This document shows, in pieces, positions 16,801 to 26,132 of a stretch of 64,000 nt of DNA. This DNA comes from Bacillota bacterium (GTDB lineage Bacteria; Bacillota; Clostridia; Acetivibrionales; DTU013), in contig JAEZRE010000014.1 in the NCBI GenBank assembly GCA_023412915.1, positions 1-64,000 on the forward strand. The letters run 5' to 3'. The stretch's first letter is position 1. The number at the start of each line of letters is the position of its first letter. The position numbers were made by a program, and so were the translations under genes. Below the pieces are notes generated by a model. It had not been told where the DNA came from. It ran no database searches and was given only the letters and a program-made list of their open reading frames with translations.

Positions 16801-18102
16801 TCAGATCTTACGCTTGTCAATGACCCTCTTTGCCTTGCCTTCGCTTCTTTCGATCGTTTTAGGTTCCACGAGCTTGACCTTTGCGCTTATGCTGAGGGTA
16901 TTCTCGATTTCTTTTCTGATCTTTCTCTCCAGGTCTTCGATATGTTTGACTTCATCAGAAAAGAATGCCTGAGTCATCTCGACCCATATTTCCATAACGT
17001 CGAGATTGTCTATCCTGTCGACAATGATCTGGTAATGGGGAGCTGTCTCGCCCAATTCGAGCAATACGCTTTCAATCTGGGACGGGAATACGTTTATTCC
17101 TCTTATTATCAACATGTCGTCAGTACGTCCTGTTACCTTGCTCATCCTTACGAGCGTCCTGCCGCAGTCGCATTTAGCGTAATCCAAAGACGAGATGTCC
17201 CTTGTCCTGTAGCGGATCAGCGGCAAGCCTTCCTTGGTAATCGTCGTGAAAACGAGCTCGCCCTTTAAGCCTGCCGGGAGCACTTCTTCTGTCACTGGGT
17301 CTATTATTTCGGGTATGAAATGGTCCTCCTGCACATGCATACCGCATTTGCACGGGCATTCGCAGGAAACTCCGGGGCCAATTACCTCGCTTAGTCCATA
17401 TATATCTATAGCCATTATTCCAAGTCTTTTTTCGATTTCTTCCCTCATGCTGGCAGACCATGGTTCAGCGCCGAAAATGCCTGACTTCAGTTTCAGCTCA
17501 CTCTTTTTGATTCCCGCCTCTTCCATTTCCTCAGCCAAATAAAGTGCATATGACGGAGTGCATGCGATATTGGTCGTGCCGAAATCTTTTAAAATCTGAA
17601 GCTGCCTTTTAGTATTTCCTGTAGACGCCGGGATTACGGAAGCTCCGATGCGTTCCGCGCCGTAATGTGCTCCGAGACCTCCGGTAAAGAGTCCGTAACC
17701 ATAGGCTATCTGCATTATCGAATTTCTTTCCACGCCTGCTCCGGTAAACGATCTAGCCATTACCTCGGCCCAAGTCTCGATATCCTTCCTGGTATAGCCT
17801 ACAACCGTCTGTTTTCCTGTAGTGCCGGAGGATGCGTGGATACGTATGATCTCGCTCAAAGGCGACGCAAACATGCCGTAAGGATAGGTATCCCTCAAAT
17901 CCTGCTTGATAGTGAACGGCAGCTTCGGAAGATCCTCCACCCCTTTGATGTCTCCGGGTTCCAGACCTTTTTCCTGCATTTTAGCCCTGTAGTGCGGAAC
18001 ATTGTGATAAACCCTTTTTACCGTTTCAACGAGCTGTGCGCCTTGAAGCTTTTGCATTTCCTCTCTGGGCATGCACTCACGCGACTGGTTCCAATATAAC
18101 AT
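16801..18102 (-). CDS. paaK: Phenylacetate--CoA ligase
   Basis: This adenylate-forming enzyme activates aryl acids such as phenylacetate with ATP and CoA. The 433-aa length fits. The AMP-binding loop is HASSGTTGKQTVVGYT, followed by YGLSEVIGPGVSCEC and, near the C-terminus, GRTDDMLIIRGINVFPSQIE. AAGGAGGG precedes the ATG. With IorAB it would interconvert aryl pyruvates, aryl-CoA and free aryl acids in anaerobic aromatic amino acid metabolism. The direction of flux and exact substrate are inferred. Confidence 0.95.
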   Translation of the reverse strand: MLYWNQSRECMPREEMQKLQGAQLVETVKRVYHNVPHYRAKMQEKGLEPGDIKGVEDLPKLPFTIKQDLRDTYPYGMFASPLSEIIRIHASSGTTGKQTVVGYTRKDIETWAEVMARSFTGAGVERNSIMQIAYGYGLFTGGLGAHYGAERIGASVIPASTGNTKRQLQILKDFGTTNIACTPSYALYLAEEMEEAGIKKSELKLKSGIFGAEPWSASMREEIEKRLGIMAIDIYGLSEVIGPGVSCECPCKCGMHVQEDHFIPEIIDPVTEEVLPAGLKGELVFTTITKEGLPLIRYRTRDISSLDYAKCDCGRTLVRMSKVTGRTDDMLIIRGINVFPSQIESVLLELGETAPHYQIIVDRIDNLDVMEIWVEMTQAFFSDEVKHIEDLERKIRKEIENTLSISAKVKLVEPKTIERSEGKAKRVIDKRKI

Positions 18103-18302
18103 TTTCAGAACCCTCCTTGATTTATTTTATGCCCATCTATCCTCCCACGAGAACTGCTTTCAGGGTTTACGGAACATCCGCCCCACGCAAAAGCCAACAG
18201 GCTTTAAGTCAATAATAAAGGTAACTGATCTGTGTCGCAAATCAACAATATTAAGTTACAAACAGATCCAGATTCATTATATATTATAATATACAACTGA
18301 TC

Positions 18303-18884
18303 TCACTTCAGTGAACTGTTATATCCTTTTTCAAAAGCACTGATGTTCACATCGAGCAATTTAGCAGGTATGACTTCTTCTATGGCTTTAAGCCATATTT
18401 CTTTGTCGATGCCTGTGGACTTCGCAAGGAGGCCGATAAGTACCACATTCATGGCTTTGATATTTCCGCTTTCCTCGGCTAGCTCCAAAGCGTCAATCGA
18501 CTGCAACGCTATCCCGCCGCTTTTCAGGCGCCCTGTTATATCCTCCGGGTATTTGGCCTTTCCGGTAATGACCGGCATTGGATTGATCTCCTGGTCATTC
18601 ATGACCAGAGTCCCGCCCTTTTTCAGATAGTCTATCCACCTAAGCGCCTCGAGCTTTTCGAAGGCAAGTAAAATGTCAGCTTCATTCTTATCAATGATCG
18701 GAGAATATACCTTGTCGCCCATTTTCACATAGGTGACTACGCTGCCGCCTCTCTGCGACATCCCATGGACTTCGGAGACCTTTACGTCGTAACCCTGCAT
18801 CACTGCTACATTTCCCAATATCCTGCTTGCGAGCAGAGTACCTTGCCCGCCTACGCCTACTATCATAATATTCAAATCATTCAT
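18303..18884 (-). CDS. iorB: Indolepyruvate ferredoxin oxidoreductase, beta subunit
   Basis: IorB pairs with IorA to oxidise aryl 2-oxoacids to aryl-CoA with reduction of ferredoxin. The protein opens with the typical glycine-rich segment IMIVGVGGQGTLLASRILG and contains GMSQRGGSVVTYVK, both conserved in the gamma-type domain of 2-oxoacid oxidoreductases. I choose the ATG at 18884 (193 aa), which overlaps the iorA stop; a GTG nine bases upstream is possible. The overlap implies coupled translation in equal amounts. Confidence 0.94.
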   Translation of the reverse strand: MNDLNIMIVGVGGQGTLLASRILGNVAVMQGYDVKVSEVHGMSQRGGSVVTYVKMGDKVYSPIIDKNEADILLAFEKLEALRWIDYLKKGGTLVMNDQEINPMPVITGKAKYPEDITGRLKSGGIALQSIDALELAEESGNIKAMNVVLIGLLAKSTGIDKEIWLKAIEEVIPAKLLDVNISAFEKGYNSSLK

Positions 18885-20619
18885 TGTAATCACCGGCCTT
18901 TTCTATGGCATTGAAGCTGCAAACCCTTGAGCATAATTTACACCCCACGCAAAGCGCGGTGTCTATCTCTATCCTGTCGCCTTTGTCCACGATCGCCGGA
19001 CAGCCTATTTTCATGCAGTTTCTGCATTTCCTGCAGTTCTCGTTTATTCGCTGCGTCCCTTCATAACGTACCTTCTTCAAAAGTGCGCAGGGTCGCTGAG
19101 ATATTATTACAGACGGCTCGTCAGCCTGTACTTCCTCTGCAACGACCTTTTCGAATTCCTTCAGGTCGAACGGGTCGGCAACCCTTACCCTGTCTACTCC
19201 AACAGCTTTTGCAAGCAGTTCCAGATTGACCTGCCTTGTAGGCTCGCCCTTTATAGTGAAGCCTGTGGTCGGATTTTGCTGGTGCCCCGTCATTCCTGTT
19301 ATGGAATTATCCAGTATGATAACTGTCGAGCAGCCTTTATTATATACTATATCGATAAGTCCCGTGATACCCGAATGTATGAAAGTCGAGTCTCCGAGGA
19401 TCGCAACTGTTTTCCTTCCGAAATCCCTGCCTCTGGCCTTCTCCATTCCATGAGCCATTCCTATGCTTGCACCCATGCAAATGCAGGTGTCCATCGATTC
19501 TGTCGGAGACAGCGCGCCAAGCGTATAGCAGCCTATATCACCTGTAACGTTGAGCTTAAGCTTTTTAAGAACATGGAACATCCCCCTGTGCGGACAGCCA
19601 GGACACATTACCGGAGGTCTCATGGGAGATCCGTTATCGATATTGTAAGTTTTTTCAGGCGTGATGCCAAATATTTTCTCTTTTAAAAGCGATGCCGAAT
19701 ATTCTCCTGTTACAGGAAGCAACTCCTTACCTATAACCTTGATCCCGAGCTTCTTAATTTGGTTCTCAAAAAAAGGCTCCAATTCTTCTATGACATAAAG
19801 TTTTTCAACTTTTCCTGCGAATTCCGAAATGAGCCTGTCAGGCAGCGGATATACCATTCCGAGCTTAAGGTAGGATACGTTGCCGAAAGCCTCCCTTGCG
19901 TACTGATAGGAAATACCGGACGTTATGACGCCTATTTCCCTGCTGCCCCATTCTATCCTGTTCAGGCTTGTCTCTTCGGCAAAATCCTTCAACTGAGCCA
20001 TACTTTTTTCTACTTCAATATGCCTCAGTTTGGCCATACCTGGCATCATAACATATTTTGCCGCATTTTTTACGTATGGTTTTAACCCGATTTCCACCCG
20101 TTCTCCAGTTTCTACGAGGCTCTGTGAATGCGCAACTCGGGTCGAAAGCCTCACTATGACAGGGCAGTCGAATTTTTCACTTATTTCATATGCCTTAATG
20201 ACGAAATCCTTGCATTCCTGGCTGTTTGAGGGTTCAAGCATCGGAACCTTCGAAGATCTTGCATAGAAACGTGAATCCTGTTCGTTCTGGGAGCTGTGCA
20301 TCCCCGGATCGTCGGCCACCATTATGACAAGTCCGCCTGTGACGCCTGTATATGAAACCGTGAACAACGGGTCGGCAGCTACGTTCAAGCCCACGTGCTT
20401 CATCGAACATATGGAACGCGCACCAGCCACGGATGCACCTATTGCGACCTCCAAAGCGACCTTCTCATTGGGAGACCACTCACTGTACACTTCATCAAAT
20501 TTTGCGATATTTTCAGTAATTTCGGTACTAGGCGTGCCCGGATATGCTGAAGCCACCTTAACTCCGGCTTCGTACGCTCCTCTGGCTACCGCCTCATTCC
20601 CCAGCATCAGTTTTTTCAT
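18877..20619 (-). CDS. iorA: Indolepyruvate ferredoxin oxidoreductase, alpha subunit
   Basis: This thiamine-diphosphate, Fe-S enzyme subunit catalyses CoA-dependent oxidative decarboxylation of indolepyruvate and related aryl pyruvates. The N-terminus (LMLGNEAVARGAYEAGVKVA) and SAYPGTPSTEI are typical. The TPP region includes GDIGCYTLG and ILGDSTFIHSGITGL. The C-terminus holds two 4Fe-4S motifs (CRKCRNCMKIGCPAI and CVGCKLCSRVC). The ATG at 20619 has an AGAGGGGATC site; an upstream TTG is rejected. About 580 aa. A promoter lies upstream. Confidence 0.96.
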   Translation of the reverse strand: MKKLMLGNEAVARGAYEAGVKVASAYPGTPSTEITENIAKFDEVYSEWSPNEKVALEVAIGASVAGARSICSMKHVGLNVAADPLFTVSYTGVTGGLVIMVADDPGMHSSQNEQDSRFYARSSKVPMLEPSNSQECKDFVIKAYEISEKFDCPVIVRLSTRVAHSQSLVETGERVEIGLKPYVKNAAKYVMMPGMAKLRHIEVEKSMAQLKDFAEETSLNRIEWGSREIGVITSGISYQYAREAFGNVSYLKLGMVYPLPDRLISEFAGKVEKLYVIEELEPFFENQIKKLGIKVIGKELLPVTGEYSASLLKEKIFGITPEKTYNIDNGSPMRPPVMCPGCPHRGMFHVLKKLKLNVTGDIGCYTLGALSPTESMDTCICMGASIGMAHGMEKARGRDFGRKTVAILGDSTFIHSGITGLIDIVYNKGCSTVIILDNSITGMTGHQQNPTTGFTIKGEPTRQVNLELLAKAVGVDRVRVADPFDLKEFEKVVAEEVQADEPSVIISQRPCALLKKVRYEGTQRINENCRKCRNCMKIGCPAIVDKGDRIEIDTALCVGCKLCSRVCSFNAIEKAGDYNE

Positions 20620-20691
20620 ATTGATCCCCTCTGATTCCAACTGCTTTTTATTTATACTTATTTATATTTATACAATTTCGTAATTTATTTT

Positions 20692-20720
20692 ATTTTAAAC
20701 TGTTTGCACTGATTTGTAAA
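20692..20720 (-). promoter_or_regulatory. Promoter of the iorA-iorB module
   Basis: The minus strand shows -35 TTTACA (20715-20720), a 17-bp spacer and -10 TAAAAT (20692-20697), about 70 nt before the iorA ATG. Confidence 0.55.
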
Positions 20721-20758
20721 CAAATGACCGGATGTAAAATGTATCATTTTTCATTAAA

Positions 20759-20792
20759 ACAGGGACATGCTTTAAAAGTCATGTCCCCTGCA
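20759..20792 (-). terminator. Terminator after the symporter gene
   Basis: Inverted repeat CAGGGACATG / CATGTCCC(C)TG with an A/T-rich loop. On the minus strand it lies about 20 nt past the symporter stop and is followed by TTTT. Confidence 0.75.
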
Positions 20793-20810
20793 ATTTAGCT
20801 ATCAGTAATT

Positions 20811-22319
20811 TCAGGCTTCGATCTCCACATTGCTTTCAATGACCTTGCTCTCACCGAATACCTTCTCGATATGCGCGACAGGCATCTTCTTCGTAAGCAG
20901 GCTCACAACCGGCACGACCGCAAGGGATACCAGCATGGCGACTGCGCCTATGTTCGGGGCTGTCGCCGCGTTCATCCTGGTTATTATCGCACCCACGACC
21001 GATACGGAAAAGCCTGCTATAAAACCGGACCACGCGCCAATCCTCGTAGTGCCCTTCCAGTACAGGCCGTATATGAACGGCGCCAGGAACGCTCCCGCAA
21101 CAGTGCCCCACGAGAACGACATCAGACTCAGTATCGAATTCGGTGTTACAGCGACTATGAAGGAGAATATTACGAACAAGCCGCAAAGGATCCTCATCAA
21201 CAGAACTTCACTCTCTTTTTTGATGTTCGGGAAAAGCGTGCCCTTGACCAGATCCATTGAAATCGCCGAGCTTGATACCAGCACCAATGAAGACAAGGTC
21301 GACATCGAAGCAGAGAGCACTAGTAATACAATGATCCCGACAAGCGCATCAGGCAAGGCTTTTTCAAGCACAAGCGGCATTACCATGTCGGGGTTCGGCT
21401 TTCCGCTAGCGCCGATAGGCATCGTATTATCAAGGAACAATCTTCCGAAGCCGCCGACGAAATAAGCGCCTCCGGCTATTACGATGGCAAATACCGTCGA
21501 TATCACGGTGCCTCTTTTTACTGCGTTATCATCCTTTATTGTATAGAACTTGTGAACCATCTGGGGCAGTCCCCAGGTCCCGAGGCTAGTCAGAATTATA
21601 AGGCCGAAAAGGTTAAGCGGGTTCGCACTGAAGGCGCTTACAAGGCCGGCGCCCTCATTGGGTATTTCAGAAAGTTTTTTGAGTCCTCCGCCAAGTCCGC
21701 CTACTGCCGGGTTTGAAAGTATGAAGAATATCATGAGCGCCACGCCTGCAAGCATTACTATTCCCTGTACGAAATCGTTCATGGCTGTTGCGACGTATCC
21801 TCCAAGCAGCAGGTAAACGGCGGTCAGTAAAGCCATCGCGGCCATACAGTATACGAACGGAACGCCGAAGGTCCTCTCGAAGAGATACCCGAGGCCTACA
21901 TAAACAGAAGCGGAATACGGTACCAGGAATACGAATATGATCAAAGCCGTAACGATCTTCATAGCTTTGCTATTATACCGCTTTTCGAAGAATTCGGGCA
22001 TCGTTGAAGCATTCAGGTCATGGGTCATCTTGCGCGTCTTCCTTGCGAGAACGAGCCATGCAAGCATACTTCCGATCAACGCATTTCCGATGCCTATCCA
22101 TGTGGAGGAAATACCGTAGCCCCAGCCGATCTTACCGGCGTAGCCAATGAATATGACAGCCGAAAAATAAGTCGTACCGTAGGCAAACGCCGATAACCAC
22201 GGCCCCATTTTTCTGCCGCCGAGGAAGAAATCCTGTACATTTTTGACTTTTCTTCTGCTGATGATACCGATAGCGACCATAACCGCTATAAAGACACACA
22301 AAAATACATACTTTAACAT
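20811..22319 (-). CDS. Sodium:solute symporter (SSS family)
   Basis: A 502-aa integral membrane protein with about 13 predicted helices and the SSS N-terminus (KVKNVQDFFLGGRKMGPWLS), then FAYGTTYFSAVIFIGYAGK. SSS proteins import proline, pantothenate, carboxylates or sugars with Na+. The closest impression is the proline/monocarboxylate branch, but the substrate cannot be read from sequence. It lies directly upstream of iorA in the same orientation, separated by a terminator and promoter, so an aryl acid or related substrate is only a possibility. Confidence 0.88.
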   Translation of the reverse strand: MLKYVFLCVFIAVMVAIGIISRRKVKNVQDFFLGGRKMGPWLSAFAYGTTYFSAVIFIGYAGKIGWGYGISSTWIGIGNALIGSMLAWLVLARKTRKMTHDLNASTMPEFFEKRYNSKAMKIVTALIIFVFLVPYSASVYVGLGYLFERTFGVPFVYCMAAMALLTAVYLLLGGYVATAMNDFVQGIVMLAGVALMIFFILSNPAVGGLGGGLKKLSEIPNEGAGLVSAFSANPLNLFGLIILTSLGTWGLPQMVHKFYTIKDDNAVKRGTVISTVFAIVIAGGAYFVGGFGRLFLDNTMPIGASGKPNPDMVMPLVLEKALPDALVGIIVLLVLSASMSTLSSLVLVSSSAISMDLVKGTLFPNIKKESEVLLMRILCGLFVIFSFIVAVTPNSILSLMSFSWGTVAGAFLAPFIYGLYWKGTTRIGAWSGFIAGFSVSVVGAIITRMNAATAPNIGAVAMLVSLAVVPVVSLLTKKMPVAHIEKVFGESKVIESNVEIEA

Positions 22320-22436
22320 GACCTACCATCCTTCCGTCATACCAGATAAATTTTTCGTTCCTTAAGCTACCGTTCCAACCATGCTTCAAGAAGTAATATA
22401 AAAGCATTAATATTATACAACATACAAGCTATAAAA

Positions 22437-22496
22437 AAAAGATTTTTTTTATGTAATGCCGGATAGCTTTTCAGTGTCCCTTAAAACTATCCGGCA
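22437..22496 (-). terminator. Terminator after the beta-CASP gene
   Basis: GCCGGATAG pairs with CTATCCGGC, extended by an inner TTTT/AAAA pairing. On the minus strand it is followed by an A-rich then T8 tract a few bases further on. Confidence 0.75.
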
Positions 22497-22504
22497 CGAT
22501 CAAA

Positions 22505-24148
22505 TCACTTGATTATTTCAACTATATAGCTTTCGAACTTCTGCAGCTTGGCCTTCAGTTCCTCGAGTTCGATATCGTTCTTGTCGGTCTTCAGGTCGTT
22601 CCTGACCATGGACGACGCCTCCTCGAGCTCACCCTTGAGCTTGTCGAGCAAATAAACGATCTCAAGCCGCTTGTAATCGTATTTTGCTTCCTTCCTCTCT
22701 TCCGCGGCAACCTTTTTCTCCGTTTCGAAAACGCCCTTCGCAGTCACCATGAAAGCTTCGCCGCGATCAGGGATTATTGAATCAAGGCCGAGTTCATTCC
22801 TTAACGTCCCGGAGAACTCGTTCATTACTTCTTCTTCGCCGTGAACGATAAATATGTTCTTAGGTTTTTTCGTGAAATGCTTTACCCAGTCGAGCAGGCC
22901 GTTTTTATCGGCATGTCCCGAAAAGCCTTCGATCATTTCGATCCTCGCGTTGACCGTTATTTCTTCCCCGAATATCCTGACTTTTTTAGCGCCGTCGACC
23001 AAACGCCTTCCGAGAGTCCCGACAGCCTGGTAGCCGACGAAAATGACCGAGGATTCCTTGCGCCACAGGTTATGCTTGAGGTGGTGCTTTATTCGTCCGG
23101 CTTCACACATTCCGCTTGCTGAAATTATCATCATGCTTTCTTTTTTCTCGTTTAACGCCTTGGATTCTTCAGAACTCTGCGTGAATTGAAGACCCGGAAA
23201 GTCCAGCGGGTTGTCTCCGTTTTTTATATACTCCCTTGCTTCTTCGTCAAAGCAGTCGAGATTTCTCCTGAAAACCTGCGTAGCCGATACGGCCAACGGG
23301 CTGTCGACATATACGGGTATGTTCAGCAGAGTATTGATTTTATCTCCATACTTCTCATGCTGCTTGAACAGATCGTATATTATCTCCTGCGTCCTGCCCA
23401 CGGCAAATGAAGGAATCACTACGTTACCGCCTTTTGCGACTGTTGATGTGATAATCTCGACAAATTTGTCTACCTTGTTTTCAACGTTTGCGTGGAGTCT
23501 GTTCCCATAAGTTGATTCTATGAACAGGTAGTCTGCGTCCTCGATAATGCTTGGATCCCTTAGTATTGGCATGTTTCTGTTGCCAAGGTCACCGGAGAAT
23601 ACAAGTTTGACCATCTCGCCGTTTTCACTGATCCAGAGCTCGATAATCGAAGAGCCGAGAATATGTCCGGCATCGTTGAAACGGACTTTTACCTGATCGT
23701 TTATATTGATTTCTTCGAAATATTTCACACCCGAAAACAGCTTCATGCAGTCGATTGCGTCCTGGCTCGTATATAAAGGCTTTACAGGCGGCAATCCAGC
23801 CCTTTCCCTCTTTCTGTTCACCCACTCGTTTTCAAACTCCTGAATATGTCCGCTGTCCGGAAGCATTATCGAACAAAGGTCCATCGTTGCCTTAGTCGCA
23901 TATATGCTGCCTTTGAAGCCATTTGTATAGAGCTTTGGGATACGGCCGCTGTGGTCGATATGCGCATGTGTCAACAAGACGAAATCAAGCTCTCCCGGAT
24001 TGAAGGGAAAAGGCTCGTGGTTCAAGGCGTCGTCCGTACTGCTGCCCTGGAACATACCGCAGTCTACCAGAAAACTGTACTTCCCCGTTTCTATATGGTA
24101 ACAAGAACCTGTAACTGTCTTAGCAGCTCCGAGAAATGAAATCTTCAT
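22505..24148 (-). CDS. Beta-CASP metallo-beta-lactamase-fold RNase
   Basis: The metallo-beta-lactamase core has the zinc motif THAHIDHSGRIPKL and later aspartate/histidine segments (SGHADKNGLLDWV), with the beta-CASP insertion in between (ISASGMCEAGRIKHHL). Such 530-550 aa proteins are RNA endo/exonucleases of the YSH1/CPSF73 type. The ATG at 24148 has a GAGGTG site and starts at the conserved KISFLGAAKTVTGSCY; the open frame upstream to 24277 is not homologous. 547 aa. The C-terminal ~60 residues form a charged helix or coiled coil. Confidence 0.9.
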   Translation of the reverse strand: MKISFLGAAKTVTGSCYHIETGKYSFLVDCGMFQGSSTDDALNHEPFPFNPGELDFVLLTHAHIDHSGRIPKLYTNGFKGSIYATKATMDLCSIMLPDSGHIQEFENEWVNRKRERAGLPPVKPLYTSQDAIDCMKLFSGVKYFEEININDQVKVRFNDAGHILGSSIIELWISENGEMVKLVFSGDLGNRNMPILRDPSIIEDADYLFIESTYGNRLHANVENKVDKFVEIITSTVAKGGNVVIPSFAVGRTQEIIYDLFKQHEKYGDKINTLLNIPVYVDSPLAVSATQVFRRNLDCFDEEAREYIKNGDNPLDFPGLQFTQSSEESKALNEKKESMMIISASGMCEAGRIKHHLKHNLWRKESSVIFVGYQAVGTLGRRLVDGAKKVRIFGEEITVNARIEMIEGFSGHADKNGLLDWVKHFTKKPKNIFIVHGEEEVMNEFSGTLRNELGLDSIIPDRGEAFMVTAKGVFETEKKVAAEERKEAKYDYKRLEIVYLLDKLKGELEEASSMVRNDLKTDKNDIELEELKAKLQKFESYIVEIIK

Positions 24149-24305
24149 AAAGCACCTCACATTTGTTCTAGTGTGTTTACACCAATGTATTACCCGGTAT
24201 ATGTTTAAATTATCGCATATATTTTCGACAATAGAAACTTTTTTTCCTTCTGCCTGGATTAGCAGAAAACTGATCACACTTCTGCCCGATTGACAGAAAA
24301 TGGGC

Positions 24306-24334
24306 TTGACTTAATGCAGCATATGTCTTATACT
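24306..24334 (+). promoter_or_regulatory. tRNA-Tyr promoter
   Basis: TTGACT (24306-24311) and TATACT (24329-24334) with a 17-bp spacer, 55 bp before the mature tRNA. Confidence 0.85.
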
Positions 24335-24389
24335 TGTTTTTGTCACTTTTCAGACAGCCTTTGAACGGGATGCTGAAAATGAATATTGC

Positions 24390-24474
24390 GGAGGGGTTCC
24401 CGAGCGGCCAAAGGGGGCAGACTGTAAATCTGTTGTCTCTGACTTCGATGGTTCGAATCCATCCCCCTCCACCA
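24390..24474 (+). tRNA. tRNA-Tyr (GTA)
   Basis: 85-nt type II tRNA with a long variable arm. The acceptor stem is GGAGGGG/CCCCTCC and the CCA is encoded. The anticodon GTA is at 24424-24426. A T-arm GGTTCGAATCC is present. Confidence 0.97.
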
Positions 24475-24484
24475 TAATTTGATC

Positions 24485-24511
24485 AAAAAGCCTTGCCTAG
24501 CAAGGCTTTTT
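24485..24511 (+). terminator. tRNA-Tyr terminator
   Basis: Perfect 12-bp stem AAAAAGCCTTGC/GCAAGGCTTTTT with a CTA loop. It works in both directions and may also end the minus-strand gene that stops at 24538. Confidence 0.9.
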
Positions 24512-24537
24512 GGCGTCTTATCAGACAATATCGGTTT

Positions 24538-25311
24538 TCAATTAAGTTTTTCAATAAGAGCTATTACCTTGTCCTCAACCTTAAATCCTGAAACATCGCC
24601 CCCGGTTCTTTTTATCCTGTCGTATGACTTTTCCTCCGCCGGAATATTGCCGTATACTTCCGCCGAATCCAGCAGACTGTTGGGATCCAGTCCGTAAACC
24701 TTTATTTTAACTACATTACGGTAAGCTTTTGCACCATCGGTATATCTCCCGTAATATTCGGAGCTTTGATCCTCAACCAGAATAATATATTTTATCTCTT
24801 CGGGCCTTTTCGCCATCATATTTTCATTTTCTTTCTGCCTTTCGAAAAAGGCGGGTGTCAGCCTTACCTCTCCGTCCTTATGTAATTGCAAAATGATGTA
24901 TCCATGATTGTTTTCCCTTTCAAACAAACCTGAAAAGGCATTTATGTCCAATTGCCCAGGTGTTTTCCTGGCATTATATGCTTTTATGTATTCAACAAAA
25001 GGTTTTTCATACTCTTTAAACTCATCGTCTTTCTTTTCACTGCTCACAGAAGCCGAAGATATGAAATATTGCAGTACTATAAGAGAGCCGGATATCACGA
25101 GTATCAAAATAAAACAAAAGAGGGAAAAAACCTTACCGATCTTTTGAAAATTCTTTTTCTTAGCAATATAAACTCCCAAAATAACCGGGCTTATGAAAAA
25201 AGCCGTACACCCTGCTATTATCCAGAAAATTTCGAATTTATAAGGTGATACGATTGTCAGCACAACCAAAGACGCCGCAAGGAAAGCTGCTATTATTTTG
25301 GGTAAACGCAT
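24538..25311 (-). CDS. Small membrane protein of unknown function
   Basis: I do not recognise a family. The 257-aa protein has three N-terminal membrane helices (about residues 5-25, 30-50 and 70-95). A charged linker (SSEKKDDEFKEYEK) and a ~150-residue soluble domain follow, probably outside the membrane (NNHGYIILQLHKDGEVRLTP; PEEIKYIILVEDQSSEYYGR). I choose the ATG at 25311 because AAGGAGGG lies just before it; the open frame continues upstream to 25383 without a ribosome site. It stands alone between tRNA-Tyr and a divergent DUF4256 gene. Confidence 0.75.
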   Translation of the reverse strand: MRLPKIIAAFLAASLVVLTIVSPYKFEIFWIIAGCTAFFISPVILGVYIAKKKNFQKIGKVFSLFCFILILVISGSLIVLQYFISSASVSSEKKDDEFKEYEKPFVEYIKAYNARKTPGQLDINAFSGLFERENNHGYIILQLHKDGEVRLTPAFFERQKENENMMAKRPEEIKYIILVEDQSSEYYGRYTDGAKAYRNVVKIKVYGLDPNSLLDSAEVYGNIPAEEKSYDRIKRTGGDVSGFKVEDKVIALIEKLN

Positions 25312-25485
25312 GAATTCCCTCCTTGAAAAAGAAACCTTCATTTGCACCACATTAAAGAGACAAATTATATAATAATTATACATTAATTCCTAATGTTTTT
25401 CATTAAATAATGCGGGTACTAAATAATTAAAACAAGACAATATTTATATACTAATCGAATAGAACTAAAAAAGGAGGGTACTAAA

Positions 25486-26049
25486 ATGGCAGATACAAAG
25501 GATTTGTCGCCCGAACAGCGTGAAGAACTGCTAATTACATTGAAAACACGTTTCGATAAAAACATGAACCGGCATAAAGAGCTCGAGTGGGCTAAAATAC
25601 AGGCAAAATTGGAATCCTCCGCCGACAAATTGTGGTCGCTCAACGAAATGGAAAGAACAGGTGGTGAACCGGATGTTGTCGATTATGATAAAAATACAGG
25701 TGAATTCATTTTCTACGATTGTTCTTCTGAAAGCCCAAAAGGACGAAGAAGTATCTGTTATGATCGGGAAGCGTTGGATTCAAGGAAAGAAAACAAACCT
25801 GTAAGCAGTGCTGTCGATATGGCTGACGCCATGGGTATAGATATTTTGACAGAGGAACAATACCGGGAGCTGCAGAAACTTGGAGCCTTTGATGTCAAAA
25901 CTCAAAGCTGGATCAAAACACCCGTCAATATCAGAAAACTCGGCGGAGCAGTCTTTTGTGACCGCCGGTACGACACTGTTTTTATGTATCACAATGGGGC
26001 GGAAAGCTACTATGCCGCCAGGGGTTTTCGAGGCTCGCTGAGGGTTTGA
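25486..26049 (+). CDS. DUF4256 family protein
   Basis: A 187-aa soluble protein with the conserved C-terminal block of the DUF4256 family (DMADAMGIDILTEEQYRELQ, then KLGGAVFCDRRYDTVFMYHN, then AESYYAARGFRGSLRV). Function is unknown across the family. An AAAGGAGGG ribosome site precedes the ATG. It is monocistronic, with a convergent murD downstream and a shared hairpin terminator between them. The family name comes from memory of the motif pattern; no search was run. Confidence 0.85.
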   Translation: MADTKDLSPEQREELLITLKTRFDKNMNRHKELEWAKIQAKLESSADKLWSLNEMERTGGEPDVVDYDKNTGEFIFYDCSSESPKGRRSICYDREALDSRKENKPVSSAVDMADAMGIDILTEEQYRELQKLGAFDVKTQSWIKTPVNIRKLGGAVFCDRRYDTVFMYHNGAESYYAARGFRGSLRV

Positions 26050-26082
26050 TTTATTAGCGGAAATGCGGAGTAAACCCATAGT

Positions 26083-26122
26083 AAAACCCTGTATGACGGT
26101 TTGAACGGCATACAGGGTTTTT
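26083..26122. terminator. Bidirectional terminator between DUF4256 gene and murD
   Basis: A 13-bp stem AAAACCCTGTATG (26083-26095) / CATACAGGGTTTT (26109-26121) with a 13-nt loop, T-rich on both outgoing strands. Confidence 0.88.
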
Positions 26123-26132
26123 ACCCGGTATT

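Noticed and set aside
24343..24528. Frame reading GMDSNHRSQRQQ across tRNA-Tyr
   Set aside because: Classic spurious translation of a tRNA gene region.
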